Origin: Apostichopus japonicus
Taxonomy: Eukaryota; Echinodermata; Holothuroidea; Aspidochirotida; Stichopodidae
Length of the DNA: 64,000 bases
Direction: 5' to 3'
Assembly: GCF_037975245.1 (NCBI RefSeq)
Contig: NC_092566.1
Span: 18,447,001-18,511,000 of the forward strand
Positions 24,101 through 35,699 of this stretch are shown piece after piece (position 1 is the first letter of the stretch; each line of letters starts with the position of its first letter). The position numbers and the translations under genes were made by a program. The notes under the pieces are model-generated. The model had not been told where the DNA came from. It saw only the letters and a list, made by a program, of their open reading frames with translations, and did no database searches.

Positions 24101-27100
24101 TAACACCACCATCTGTTATGCTAAGGAACCATGTTGCCAGTGGTACCAAGTCTTACATATGTTTCAGGTCCAGCTAACACCGCCATCTGTTATTCTAAGG
24201 AACCAGGTTGCCAGTGGTACCATGTCATTACATATGTTGCAGGTCCAGCTAACACCACCATCTGTAATGCTAAGGAACCAGATTGCCAGTGGTACCAAGT
24301 CTTACATATGTTGCTGGTCCAGCTAACACCACCATCTGTTATGCTAAGGAACCATGTTGCCAGTGGTACCAAGTCATCACATATGTTGCTGGTCCAGCTA
24401 ACACCACCATCTGTAATGCTAAGGAACCAGGTTGCCAATGTTACCATGTTATTACATATGTTGCAGGTCCAGCTAACACCACCATCTGTAATGCTAAGGA
24501 ACCAGGTTGCCAGTGGTACCAAGTCTTACATATGTTGCTGGTCCAGCTAACACCACCATCTGTTATGCTAAGGAACCATGTTGCCAGTGGTACCAAGTCT
24601 TACATATGTTGCAGGTCCAGCTAACACCACCATCTGTAATGCTAAGGAACCAGGTTGCCAATGTTACCATGTCATTACATATGTTGCAGGTCCAGCTAAC
24701 ACCACCATCTGTAATGCTAAGGAACCAGGTTGCCAGTGGTACCAAGTCTTACATATGTTGCTGGTCCAGCTAACACCACCATCTGTTATGCTAAGGAACC
24801 AGGTTGCCAGTGGTACCAAGTCTTACATATGTTGCAGGTCCAGCTAACACCGCCATCTGTTATTCTAAGGAACCAGGTTGCCAATGTTACCATGTCATTA
24901 CATATGTTGCTGGTCCAGCTAACACCACCATCTGTAATGCTAAGGAACCAGGTTGCCAGTGGTACCAAGTCTTACATATGTTGCAGGTCCAGCTAACACC
25001 ACCATCTGTTATGCTAAGGAACCATGTTGCCAGTGGTACCAAGTCATCACATATGTTGCTGGTCCAGCTAACACCACCATCTGTAATGCTAAGGAACCAG
25101 GTTGCCAGTGGTACCATGTCATTACACATGTTGCAGGTCCAGCTAACACCACCATTTGTAATGCTAAGGAACCAGATTGCCAGTGGTACCATGTCATAAC
25201 ATATGTTGCAGGTCCAGCTAACACCACCATTTGTAATGCTAAGGAGCCAGATTGCCAGTGGTACCATGTAATTACATATGTTGCAGGTCCAGCTAACATC
25301 ACCATCTGCTATGCTAAGGAACCATGTTGCCAATGTTACCATGTCATTACATATGTTGCTGGTCCAGCTAACACCACCATCTGTAATGCTAAAGAACCAG
25401 GTTGCCAGTGGTACCATGTCATTACACATGTTGCAGGTCCAGCTAACACCACCATTTGTAATGCTAAGGAACCAGATTGCCAGTGGTACCATGTCATAAC
25501 ATATGTTGCAGGTCCAGCTAACACCACCATTTGTAATGCTAAGGAACCAGATTGCCAGTGGTACCATGTCATTACACATGTTGCAGGTCCAGCTAACACC
25601 ACCATTTGTAATGCTAAGGAACCAGATTGCCAGTGGTACCATGTCTTACATATGTTGCTGGTCCAGCTAACATCACCATCTGTTATGCTAAGGAACCAGG
25701 TTGCCAGTGGTACCAAGTCTTACATATGTTGCTGGTCCAGCTAACATCACCATCTGTTATGCTAAGGAACCAGGTTGCCAATGGTACCATGTCATTACAT
25801 ATGTTGCAGGTCTAGCTAACATAACCATCTCTTATGCTAAGGATGCAGATTGCCAGTGGTACCATGGCATTACATATGTTGCAGGTCTGTCCTACTCAAC
25901 CATGTGGTATGCTGATGAACAAGGATGCCAATGGTACCATGTCAATAAGGGATTGCCTATGTTCCATGGGAACAGTGTCTCACTGATATTCATTAAAGCA
26001 CTGTTCAATGGGAATTTGTAACCGTCTGTTGCCCAGAGTTGCATTTAGCATGCCGTTAGCTTTAAACAGTTAATAACAGTGACATCGTTTGTCAACCCTT
26101 ATGTGCATATTAACCTAGGTATGTCTGCAGTGGAAATGAAGTAGAGTTAGCTTGTGCCAGTTTGAGAGAGGACGCTCTCTCTAGATGCACACCTATTTAG
26201 TATTTACGTAACAGATATATAATCCTTTCCATGTTCATGTCATTGTCATTTCGTTCATTGTCTCTTGAAAGCAAGTCTTGGGCAGTTCATGAAATAACAT
26301 TTGTACATTTACACCTCATTTGCAATATTGTTTGTCCAGATTCCTTATAATTATGTTTTTTTTTTTTTTGGCAGGGTTTTCACACTCATACAATGATGGA
26401 GGAGGGGGTGGGTACATGGCAACATACCCCAGTTACAGCTACACGGGAAGCTTTGGGCCCGGAGGGAACTACGATTATGGCAACTACAGCGGCCAGACTT
26501 CAAGTGGCTTCTATGGGCCAAACTACGATTACTATGGGACTGCCCAATACGGGGGACAGGGATACAGTGGGGGAGGAAGTTACAGCACATACAACGGAAC
26601 AGCCGGGAATAGCTACAACAACTATGGAGGTCAGAGCTATGGTGAGGGATTGAGTGTTACTGATTAGAGCTGTAAATTAATAGCAAAACAACTGCTGGTG
26701 ATGTTAATATAAAGAACTGGGATAAACTAAAACTGCTGGATTACTCTCTGCAGACTTTAGATTTTGGGCTGATGAGAGATCTCAATTAATATTTATATAC
26801 AATGAGGGTCTCTGAGCTAGCATTGGAGTCAGTTTAGCATAGTACTGGTGTACTGGAATTTTCTTCTTTCATTCCTTTCTGTCCAGTCAGGTTTTACAGA
26901 TAATCTATGTCATGTAAGAGTATATAGTGTCTTCTTGTATGTAATACAGCAAGGTAGTACATACGTATGTACTACAAGATTGAACATGTACATACCTTCA
27001 TGTGTATTCAGTATTTGCTATACTATGTTGCAAATAGTTTCTAATAGGCAGAAAAATTGAAAGGTCTTGTGTTACAGATTTTAGGAATCTCTTTTGTGTT

Positions 27101-27245
27101 ACTATTCTGGTCAGTACAGAGTCACAAGAGAATAAGTTTCATTTCAGGTCCTTGCAGTTCTGTGAATTATAAGCAAAAACTTTTCAATCATGACATAACG
27201 TTGGTCTATTTCTTGTCTGTTTTCACAGTGAAAAACTCGTATTAA
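9171..27245 (+). CDS. hnRNP A/B-D (Squid-like) RNA-binding protein
   Basis: Eight coding exons (9171-9349, 13589-13629, 18078-18202, 20832-20984, 21375-21503, 23153-23318, 26375-26641, 27229-27245) join in frame to 358 residues. An acidic, Ser/Gly-rich N terminus (1-59) precedes RRM1, with RNP2 KIFVGGL at 61-67 and RNP1 RGFGFVLF at 100-107. RRM2 has RNP2 KLFVGGI at 142-148 and RNP1 KGFAFLMF at 182-189. The linker keeps the IDPK motif typical of hnRNP AB/D. An RGG patch (about 254-265) and a Tyr/Gly-rich low-complexity tail (265-353) follow, as in nuclear pre-mRNA-binding proteins that form granules. The known family role is splicing, mRNA stability and localisation. The last short exon (VKNSY, stop) is the least certain: its acceptor has a strong pyrimidine tract, but other 3' exons are possible. 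Orthology to one vertebrate paralogue cannot be assigned. Confidence 0.92.
9350..13588 (+). other. hnRNP intron 1
   Basis: Non-coding. A dense TAGGCCTA/GCCTA cluster lies at about 9740-10310, a G run at 12115-12123, and two adjacent perfect hairpins at 12221-12264. A 120-codon minus-strand ORF at 13154-13516 has no recognisable domain and is judged a chance ORF. Confidence 0.6.
12221..12264. other. Two abutting perfect short inverted repeats
   Basis: AGTAACAA-cttg-TTGTTACT (12221-12240) is immediately followed by CTCTCTATCT-agcg-AGATAGAGAG (12241-12264). The stems are 8 and 10 bp, each with a 4-nt loop. They lie in intron 1 of the hnRNP gene. Function unknown. Confidence 0.75.
14585..14890 (-). 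repeat. Dispersed repeat with AGGTCA-like half-sites, two ~145-bp units
   Basis: The core GGTCATTTG(N)GTC recurs at 14698 and 14843, each time with conserved flanks (CTTGTAAACNTGAT, GAGTACAAGAACCCTATTG). The reverse complement of this core, GACCNNAAATGACC, recurs at 58.5-58.9 kb, so this is a dispersed family. No ORF. Family unnamed here. Confidence 0.65.
15313..15650 (+). repeat. Dispersed repeat, copy A
   Basis: About 340 bp that aligns along its whole length with 22623-22963, including the shared block TTTCACATAGGAAGACTG followed by TTCTTTCTGGATATTG, and the shared end GGCAAGGAATCACAAAG. Same orientation as copy B. No ORF, terminal repeat or poly(A) tail was seen. Confidence 0.8.
16223..17277 (+). 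repeat. 31-bp minisatellite, ~34 copies
   Basis: The unit GGGAGCCTTGGTTAGGATCA continues with AAGTGGTAGCA and repeats with an exact 31-bp period for 1,055 bp. Scattered single-base variants occur (GGTTAGGGTC, CCCTGG, CTTCG, GATAGC). It lies in hnRNP intron 2. Because 31 is not a multiple of three, coding use is unlikely. Confidence 0.97.
18203..20831 (+). other. hnRNP intron 3
   Basis: Non-coding. It has a C run near 18679-18697 and a degenerate array of CATTTGCCCATNTTACATAG units (about 19590-19695). No gene is visible. Confidence 0.6.
19590..19695 (+). repeat. Degenerate short tandem repeat (TTTGCCCA units)
   Basis: Four imperfect units containing ATTTGCCCA or GTTGCCCA followed by TTACATAG-like sequence, about 20-28 bp apart. 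Confidence 0.6.
20977..21280 (+). repeat. Decayed tandem duplication spanning the exon 4 / intron 4 junction
   Basis: The block starting TTGGAACGGTAAGGAATCAC at 20977 recurs in mutated form from 21111 (TTGGGACAGTCAAGGAATGA). Parallel features follow (AACAGTAATGTAA / AGCAGTAACGTAA; ACATTAAGAAGTGG / ACATTAAGGAGTGG). A short third start (TTGGGACAGTAATGCATG) lies at 21255. The duplicate carries a disabled copy of the 5' splice site. Confidence 0.65.
21504..23152 (+). other. hnRNP intron 5
   Basis: Non-coding. It holds copy B of the dispersed repeat and otherwise unremarkable AT-rich sequence. Confidence 0.6.
22623..22963 (+). repeat. Dispersed repeat, copy B
   Basis: The partner of 15313-15650, in the same orientation 7.3 kb away. 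Both copies open with GATG(G)TTGGTGGCAGA and end at the GGCAAGGAATCACAAAG block. Divergence is moderate, with several indels. Confidence 0.8.
23643..25890 (+). repeat. 74/75-bp satellite array with higher-order structure, ~30 units
   Basis: Units begin CAGGTCCAGCTAACACCACC and end TTACATATGTTG. Two length classes alternate: 74 bp (ACCAAGTCTTACATATG) and 75 bp (ACCATGTCATTACATATG). In the middle the pattern repeats every 223 bp (74+74+75). From about 25,077 to 25,640 units are nearly all 75 bp, so one plus-strand frame stays open for 263 codons and a minus-strand frame for 251 as by-products. The array lies wholly in hnRNP intron 6. Its last units (25,800-25,950) are the most diverged, as expected at array edges. 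Confidence 0.95.
26642..27228 (+). other. hnRNP intron 7
   Basis: A donor GTGAGG follows the Tyr/Gly-rich exon, and the intron ends in a strong acceptor (CTTGTCTGTTTTCACAG). It contains several weaker acceptor-donor combinations that could define tiny exons. None can be supported from sequence alone. Confidence 0.5.
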
Positions 27246-28361
27246 TTCAGAGAGATTCTAGAAAGACAACTGCCTTGGAGTGTAGCTTACATTGGACACG
27301 TATGCAGCTATAGGGGTGGACTCGTTATCTGTGTGAAGCAAGCAGTTGAGCTTTGACCTCCAAACAGCAGATACGACCAGAAAACTCAAGGGTATGAAGG
27401 TGGGGCTGATGAACCCCGGCTAGGAGAAGATCCTAGCCATTTACAAAGAGATGCCATTCTGGTACGTCAGGGTGGAGACCAAACCAGCATATCATTATCA
27501 TCATTATCATCATCATCAGTGTTGTAGGATTAGAGGTTTGACAAAGATCTGTCGCAATGTCAGACCTTTATCAAATAGGCCAAGGGTCGGCATGACAGCT
27601 AATATTACAAAAATTATCTAGAGCCATATATCTTTATCTTTTGTTTTCTTTTTCTTTCCACCTTGGTTTTACTCTGGTTATGGGGTTCCATGTTAACGGT
27701 AGTAGTTTTAGCATGCCATAAGTTAGTGGTAAGGGATAATAAATCGTAAATAATGCTAATTTTGAGGTATTTAACCTCCTTTGCTGTGGTAATTTAGTTC
27801 TGCTTGCTGCTATGTTGGGAGTCTGGTAGAGGTGGCCAGAACAGGGAGAGTTAGTTCTTCTGTAAGGGTGTCTGATTTATAACAGGTGTTGGGTCTTAGC
27901 TTGAGTATAGTAGGTGGGTTGCCTCTATATATATTTTTTGGGGGGATTTTTTGTTTTATTTGTTGTAGCGTACAACTGGCGAATGTTTATATTTTCCCCT
28001 AAACATACAGCACCTAATTACTGCTGGTTTTCATGTCTGCATGATGGTGGAAACCACTAATTGAGATTAGAGATAAGGATGGTGTCGATCCATCTCAATA
28101 ATGCAGTAAAACAAGGACCTGTCCCAGATAAAAATGAAAAAAACCTTCACAAGTGACAAGTTTGTAGGTAGAAAGGATGACATTCTGATCTTAATAGCAA
28201 TTTACATCCCCCTCCCTAATTTCTAGATTTGCACTTTTTCCTGATATATCTGCCTACTGTAAGGTTAGGTGTTATAACTAACTGTTTTGCCTCATTTAGA
28301 TATCAACCTGTTAGTCACATACAAAGTACAGTTCTTGTGTTTTTCCTTTCTACAAAATAAA
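27246..28361 (+). terminator. hnRNP 3' UTR with candidate poly(A) signals
   Basis: No ORF of note. AATAAA occurs at 27738-27743 and 28356-28361. A short (TCA)n run lies at about 27,488-27,517. A tandem NAGNAG acceptor (ACAGCAG, 27365-27370) could splice an alternative terminal exon, so this 3' UTR may be alternatively processed, as known for vertebrate hnRNP D/AB genes. Confidence 0.45.
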
Positions 28362-31300
28362 GAGTTTATAAGTTCTCCATTTAGAACACACAAATGCTGA
28401 TATTCAAGAATCATTGATACAGGTTAGTTCTAAACGTGTTGCACTGTGAAGGTGATAGACTTAGAAAAGCAGGTCTTACTTATCAACACCACAAAAAAAT
28501 CCATGAAATTACAGATAAGGTTAAGGTAAACTAACATTACAGTGAAATGTACCATCAAGTCAAAGTTGATCAAAGTAATACATTTTTTGATCAGAATATA
28601 TTCCTGCATTTTCAAGGTTGTGTGTCTGCATAGGTGTTGTGACACTAAACATCATTTATTCCTGTGACTGAGAACATATCAAATATATACAACTAGACAA
28701 GGAAACAGATGGAATAAAGTCCACAGAGAACAGTGTTGTTACATATAAATCTAAATAGGGATAAATTTACAACCAATTTGCAACGGACTGGATGCGTGAC
28801 TATTTAATTTTTTTCATTTTGAAACAGTTTCAATTAGCAAGAACCATAGGAGTGGGAAAGGGTAAGACTAAATAGAACTATGCTAGGTCTGAAAAACCAA
28901 TGCAACAGAAACATGTGTTTATGACATTTAACCTGTCTAATTAATATTTTGCCAGCATAGTCCATCAAATAATGGCACAAAATGTATTTTGATTTTTCTG
29001 TTTGGACAATAAACATACTTATATCAGCTATTGACCCGCAGACCATGTTAGAATGCTGATGAATTCCCGCCAACCCCTGCGAAATTATTTCGTGCAAGGG
29101 TCTCCCAAAATGCTGGCCTTATTTTGATGCTTGGTCGTTGCTTTCAGATCGGTTTGAGAGATCTTTGCTCGAAGTTTGAGTGAACACCAGCCAAGAGTTT
29201 AGCTCTTAGTCTGTCAGCTCACAGATTGGATTGTTAGTGATATAGCATATGTTCTATTGTACAGCTGTTACTGCATCAGTCACTGATGTCAGTTGAATGC
29301 GAACTCTCCAGTTTGTAGGTCGTAGAAAGTGACTGGTGTAAATGGAATGTCAAGTTGACTGGATGTGGATTACCTCTATTGAAGGGAATCTTTCATAGCA
29401 CTTAACTCTAGGGGACACACACACACAGCTCTATCATTCATTACATCAAGAAACACAGTCTTTCCGGTCCAATGCTGCCTGGATTGCCAATCAGTTTTGA
29501 CACAACTCCGCTCATTCAGTGATTTGAGTTCCTGCAGGTCAAAATGTCAGTCTATCTCATTCTAACTCAGTCTTATGTTAAGATCAGTTAATATCTATGT
29601 AGAAGAAATACATTATAGGATGTCGGAAGCAAACAGGAAGGTTATTAACATTTGATGTGTTTTCGTGCATGGCAATAAAATACATGGGCAAAGTAATGTA
29701 GCAGCAAATAATTCCTTTGCTTTTGAAATATATTAGTACTTGTTGATAGGTGTGAATGTGTGAAAGGTGTCATTAACCCAAAGGGTTTATTGTCACAGAG
29801 TGGATGAGGAGGAGGAAACAACTAAGGCCACTGCCAAACATGTTTTTTGAGCTAGAAGTAGAAAATATTCGGAAGAAAAACACCAAAGACAAAACTCTGT
29901 GTATGTGTGTGAGTCCATGAAAGTGGATGGTCTGTGACGGATTGTAGACGCTGCCTTCTCAACCGACAGATCTTTCTATCATTCAATACAGTATATCAGA
30001 CTTAGCACTAGTTTAATATGGTAGTCTGTACATCAAGGGTACTTCAATACTTACATCATTCATTGTATTACTGCCATTCTTTTGTCATGTACTTGCATTA
30101 CCTTGTATCTTTATTTTTTGGGTGTGGCTGGGGAAAAATTGAAAATATCCGGTAATAGTAGAAATCTATAAACTAACACACAGCAGGTAGGATCCTGAGA
30201 ATATTAGTACTGGCCAAGGATCCAATTTCTCAGTCTTTGGAGACTGGAATCCTCACTATTGTCATATGTTGTATTCGCAGCTGTTTGCATATTCATGTAT
30301 TCTCAGTCGGTCATCATTTAGTCATGGTGTTCTCTGATGCAGCTTACAGGTCAAACCACAAGCGCAATATTAAAGAGTGGAAACAGAGGGTAAGAGGATA
30401 ACCATTGAATGGTTTTAAAAGAATCAAATTAAACATCCGGGCAGTGTAGGAACGGTATCCTCAGTCTGAAGAACAATGCTGCCTTTGTTATGCCTGTTAC
30501 TCATTTCATGAATAAACACTCCATCAGCCAAACAGTGAGGATATCAATTATGTATAGAATTCTTTAATCCCTGCTAAAGACTAATATCAGAAATGGATTT
30601 AATTGATAGTCTTCATCAAAAACTTCAAAAAATCAGCTCAGATATGTCAGCGTACCCTAGAATGTTAATTTCTGTTCAAATGTTAATTGATAATTTCCAT
30701 AAGCTTTTGCTCTCTGAATTTCCAAAATGAACAAACTTTGAACGATTCCTTACTCTTTAGCAGACTTTGTCCCCATACAGCGGACTTGTGTACCTTATGG
30801 CACAAAACTGCAAATCCAGTGCTTGTATATTGATCTACCCATGCAGCAAGCTCTGTAGTACAACTGAAGAACAGCTATATTATACCCAGCATCCATTATT
30901 ATTGTTTTCATAGTTATATTCTCATTAAATCAGTTAACATATCTTAAAGTTAATATAAGTTGTCTGCTTCATCTTCAGCTACTTGCCTTTGGTGTGTGTA
31001 AAGTAATCTATATCTCAAACAATTGAACATTTATTTTGTTTTCTCTGTAACTTGCAATGTTTATTCTGCCATTATTTTCTTCTTTTTGTTTTCTCTTGTG
31101 TGTGTGCGGAACATTATATTTCTACAAAAAAACGAAAAGAAAAGAAAGGATGTCTTTAAAGTTTACATCCAAGACTTTGGGAAAAGGGTATTTGCAACTT
31201 AAATGGTACTATTATCTTGCCTTTAACTCTGGTATATATCTTCAGATCTAGTAGTCTATATGTAGAGTCGTGGCATTGCCTCGCCAATAACTAGGCTTCC

Positions 31301-32930
31301 AACTTTCAAAAGGAGGAGTATAAGTTGGTCCTTAGGACATGAATAAAGAATTTGAGGTTTTTGTGAGAGCGGACAAGGAAGAATTGTCGTCGGTGGAAGG
31401 AGAGAGAAAATATTCATTTATATATTACAAAAGAGGAGTGAGAATTTATTTTGCAATCTAATTGACAAAATACCAGCCATATATCCATTTATTTTCTTAC
31501 AAAGTCTACTGTGTATATAATGGATATAATTCTACCAGTGTATGGATGAAACCAGTACTCTTTACAACCATACAGAACTCATTTGTGAGATAAATCAAGG
31601 TTCTTCTGTACCTCATATACCCTTGTTAGCTGGGACAAATGCACAATCAATTCTAGCAATGTAATCTTGTGTATCGTTTTCACAGTTTTGTTGGTTTAGT
31701 GAGTCTGAATGTCCCCTTCAAACATCAAAAGAGGGAAATAATTTAAATATGAAAGTCTTGGTGAGGTGGGTGGAGGGGGAGGGGAATGCAAAATTGACCT
31801 ACTTGTCTTAGCAGTGATTGTACTTAACCCATTTGCTCTTTAATCACAGTTTTCAGTATGAGAGATTTGAAGATTTAACTTTAAAGTAGTAATTGCAGTA
31901 ACTTTCTTGTGAATGTGGGGTAGTCCTTTGATATCTTCACAACCAAAGACTGGAAAAGAATCCACCAGTAACAGCTTCTGGAGTGTGTGTCTGTATTGAA
32001 ACTGTGAACTCTTAGACATAAATGGGTATGAAGTTGACTATTACTGTGGACTTCTGTTCTAATTATAGATATTAGGGTGCACAGAATAATATTAACAACA
32101 ACTAGAGTTTTTTTTGTTCATAACCTGAGTGGAACTGAACGCTCTACTGTAAAGTAATAGTGTTTACCAATTTACGTAGTAAAATGATATCCGACACATT
32201 TGAAGGTTAAATGGGGCTAGAAAAATCATGAATTTCTGATAATGTTGAGTACAATTTTGTTGAAAATAAATGTTCAAAGTTTTGCTAAATGCATATATTG
32301 TAGCATTAATTGCATGGGGGATATATTTTCCATTTCATTTTTTTATTTCTTCAAAAAGCAAAAAAAATAAGTCAATTGTTTCTACTCAACATGAGTGAAC
32401 AATGCCCTTCTTTCTCCTCTGAATTTATTATCGCTTCAGATTTCATTTTATGTCTGTTTTAGTTTTCTCGACATTTTTTTTCTCCTCGGAGGTGAAGGAG
32501 GAGGAGACAGATGCCAGTCAAATTAAATCTCAACAACTAATAAAAGACTTGAATGAAATTATATTTTCAACTAAGAGTCATATGAAATGTTGTTGACAAG
32601 AAAGATGTATATTCTGTATGAAACCTGTTACCAGAATCTGCTCAATTTTTTTCTCAATTAAAAAAAATGAAGATAGAAAAGATGCTGACTGTTTTGTCTC
32701 ATATTTTAGTTTTTGGTTATCTTTGATGACTTTCATGTAAACTTGTCATTTTGCTGTTTTTGTGAATTTGTGTGTGTGTTGATGTGCACTTGTTTTGTCA
32801 TTTGACTGATTACTTGAACAAAGTCCTCAGTAGAATTCAATTGTTGAGGAGTATTGTTAAGATGTGGATTCGAACAATGGGGAAAAAACAATGAGGACAT
32901 TTGTCTGAATGTAAAACACACCTGTGTGTG
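28362..32930. other. Gene-poor interval downstream of hnRNP
   Basis: No ORF with recognisable homology on either strand. A 47-nt exon-like piece at 30343-30389 (acceptor TCTGATGCAG, donor GTAAGA) is open in the hnRNP reading phase and is discussed as a finding. The rest is AT-rich with short A, T and GA-rich tracts. Confidence 0.4.
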
Positions 32931-32939
32931 TCTGTGTGT

Positions 32940-33300
32940 TGGACCACTACTTGTAAACAGCATATCTGGGAAAGATAGGCTGTGGCATATCTCATACCTG
33001 GTATGTACTATGTTTCATATTATGTGATGAAACGATTGAATTTGGTAGTGGAGGTCAAAGGTCAATTGAGGAAGTGACAAGTATAACATTTTAATAGGTA
33101 AAATGTTGGACAGGTATAGCAAGCATAGCAATTGCTCATACTGAGTACAAGAAACATGTTTATGTGGTCAAAGTTCAAATGTTATCTAAGAACTAGTATA
33201 ACTCATAACAGTTCCCTGCACCCATGCATATGCTGTATACAGAGCATAAACTGCCCCTTGGTATTTGACAGAGGTCAATGGAGTTTAGCATTGATCTCTC
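32940..33300 (+). repeat. Dispersed half-site repeat with an exact DR1
   Basis: The exact direct repeat AGGTCAAAGGTCA lies at 33052-33064. Flanks include ACTTGTAAACAGCATATCTG and GAGTACAAGAAAC, as in the copy at 14.6 kb. Confidence 0.55.
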
Positions 33301-33432
33301 TAGCCTAGCAACATCAGTAGATTCCTCATGATATATCTAGCCTAGCAACATCAGTAGATTTTCTCATGATAAATGAAGCCTAGCAACATCAAAAGATTTC
33401 CTCATGATATATCTAGCCTAGCAACATCAGTA
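33301..33432 (+). repeat. 37/38-bp tandem repeat, ~3.5 copies
   Basis: Units start TAGCCTAGCAACATCAGTAG at 33301, 33338, 33376 and 33414, and continue ATTCCTCATGATATATC. Periods are 37, 38 and 38 bp. Confidence 0.85.
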
Positions 33433-34962
33433 ATGATTTGTGTCAACGTAACATTTAAGGTCATAATTTCTACTGAAATCATATTAGTTTTAATTAAAGG
33501 ACAAGTTTACAACTTGGCTGGTTCTAACACTCATCCTGATTATTGCAAATGATGATGGACTGGTCCCACCATGTTTCTTGGAGGTAAAACGTCTTAATAG
33601 GATGGGTAACTGGCAAACGTCTATGGTATGGGGCTTAATATAGCAGAAGTTGAGCTTTATACGAAATCTTAACATCAGAAAAGGAGAATTCGTCAAATTT
33701 CTTATTGCAGTAAAGGTAGGCTAACAGGTAGGCTGTACAGGTAGGCTAACAATACAACGAGTTATAGGAATGTGTTTGTCCTCTCAATAATTATAAACTA
33801 TCTGCATGAAAGCATCTGTCCAGGTTAGTAGCTAGTGACCTTCCTGCAGGACTGCATTTTAACTACATTCCTTGTTCAAGTTATTCTTGACGTTTTAAAT
33901 CATACTACATGATATCAACTGAAACTGAAATGACCAGATTTGCAGACCAACAGACAAGACCCCCCCACCCCCCTTCCACCCATACAGTTTAAACAGCTGT
34001 GCTGCGTCAACGCTTCGCGTCCAATGTCATGTGCACGTCATACCAACATATTCCCAGGGTATTGTATAGGAAAACCCTATACCCACAGTAATTATTATTG
34101 AAAGTATGCTGATAGTGCGCAAAGGTAGGTACGTCATCAATTTGCATACAAATGAATCTTTGTAGCATCATGACTCACCTTGTGACGTCATTTCCGCAGT
34201 TACGTCTAAACTTGGACAACACGGACAATGATATTGTCATAAGAATGTTTCAGTTAAAGATCAGTTATTAATAAAACATTGCTATGTAAGTCAACTCTCG
34301 GTGCTGATGAAGCTTTGAATCGGTAAACAACTTAGTAAGTATTATGCAAATTGGAGGGTGAAAGTTCGAATGCTAACGTTTTCTCTGCGACCCCTTCTCC
34401 CCACACATGTATAACAATAATATCATACTCCACACTTCTCATGAGTCTAGTGAGTGTTTCAATATTCGGGTCATGGTATTTTCTTTTCTTTGCATCTTAT
34501 CATTTCATAACTTGAATTTGTTCTCATTGTGGTCATTTATTAAATACCCCATCAAGTTAAGTAACAAATTTGCAACAGACCGGAACACAAGACCGGGTTA
34601 TGAGGCAGGGAGGGGGTAAGGGTAGTCAGCTGTCGTCGGGCAAATTCTCTCTCTCGGTTCTCACATTTCAGTCATTTCTATACTCATGCACGTATACGAA
34701 AATACAGTTTAATTTATTTGATAAAATCATCTGCGATGGAGCTTCAAAGAATTCAAAATTTTACGAAATATAAATGAAGGGGGGGGGGGCTCAGGGAGGT
34801 CGTTCATGGTCTAAGGCACACATCACTCCTCATAGATTGATTCCACATAATTTTCTCATAACACTGAACTCGCTTTGCTTAGTTTTCAGTTTGAGCCTTC
34901 ATCCCTCCTGACATCGCTTTCTGACCAAATAAAACCCACTGTAGCTAGTAGAAGTATTTAAC
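33433..34962. other. Intergenic, no gene seen
   Basis: Short ORFs only, none recognisable. A C-rich run lies at 33960-33971 and a G run at about 34780-34790. A conserved-looking but unassigned block lies at 33497-33700. Confidence 0.4.
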
Positions 34963-35424
34963 CTAATCAGTTGATATTTTGTGTAAAAGTAAGTAGGCCT
35001 GACCCGTTTCGATCCTAGCAGGATCTTCTTCAGAGGCTAAATGACAAGTACAGTAACAGTGTCCTTCCTGAATGTTCAGCCCATGAGGTTGAATGGTGCG
35101 AAGGCGTTGCATCCAGAGCCTCTCTCTGCTGATTCTTACTAGGTCAGGGCGGCTACTTAAGGATTCAATCCCCTGTAGGGACATGTCGTTAATGGTATGG
35201 TTGGGAAGGTTAAAATGTTCTCCAACTGGGGTCTCAGTCTTCATGGTGTTGACTGTGGATCTGTGACCATAGAATCGCTTCTTGAGGGTGGTTTTGGTTT
35301 CGCCAACATACTGGATGCCGCAAACTCTACAAGAGATCAGATAGATGACATTGGTGTTAGTGCAAGTGATGTGACCCTTAGTCTTGTGTGTTTTTGTATT
35401 CGTCTTGTGATATTTTGTATTCAT
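34963..35424 (-). mobile_element. Penelope-like retroelement fragment with GIY-YIG endonuclease
   Basis: A 153-codon minus-strand frame carries NVIYLISCRVCGIQYVGETK, the paired VYLI and YVGET motifs of the GIY-YIG nuclease fold, followed by the helix LKKRFYGHR and a PVGEHFNLPNH segment. It ends in a C-terminal tail with DPARIETGQAYLLLHKI. This domain order at the C terminus is characteristic of Penelope-like elements, where GIY-YIG follows the reverse transcriptase. Only the endonuclease end is present in this window, so it is a fragment rather than a whole element. A stand-alone GIY-YIG gene is less likely given the element-type tail. Confidence 0.75.
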
Positions 35425-35699
35425 CCCACAAGACTATCATATCTTCATCAAGGCTCTGGCACTACTTTCTTGCTATTTCCTTACTATTGTTGTTTCTTCA
35501 GTAACTCTTTCCATTGTTCTCGATATGTCAATTGTGTGTGCGCTTCATATCGCTTCTTAAAGAATAGCCTTATGTCGACAAAGATACATTTCATTGCAAC
35601 ATGACAAGAGGCTTACAGAACTTGCAGCACGTAAATGGTAATCTACACATTTTTTACTTCAACTAACTAACACCTATAATAGTAAACAGAAACAATCCA

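Noticed and set aside
24887-25642. 251-codon minus-strand ORF
   Set aside because: Same satellite array; open only because a stop-free 75-bp unit is repeated.
24953-25744. 263-codon plus-strand ORF with 25-residue repeats
   Set aside because: It lies wholly within the 74/75-bp satellite. The opposite strand is equally open, and frames break wherever a 74-bp unit occurs. It is a by-product of the repeat.
28834-29097. 87-codon minus-strand ORF
   Set aside because: No recognisable homology, no splice context, and AT-rich surroundings.
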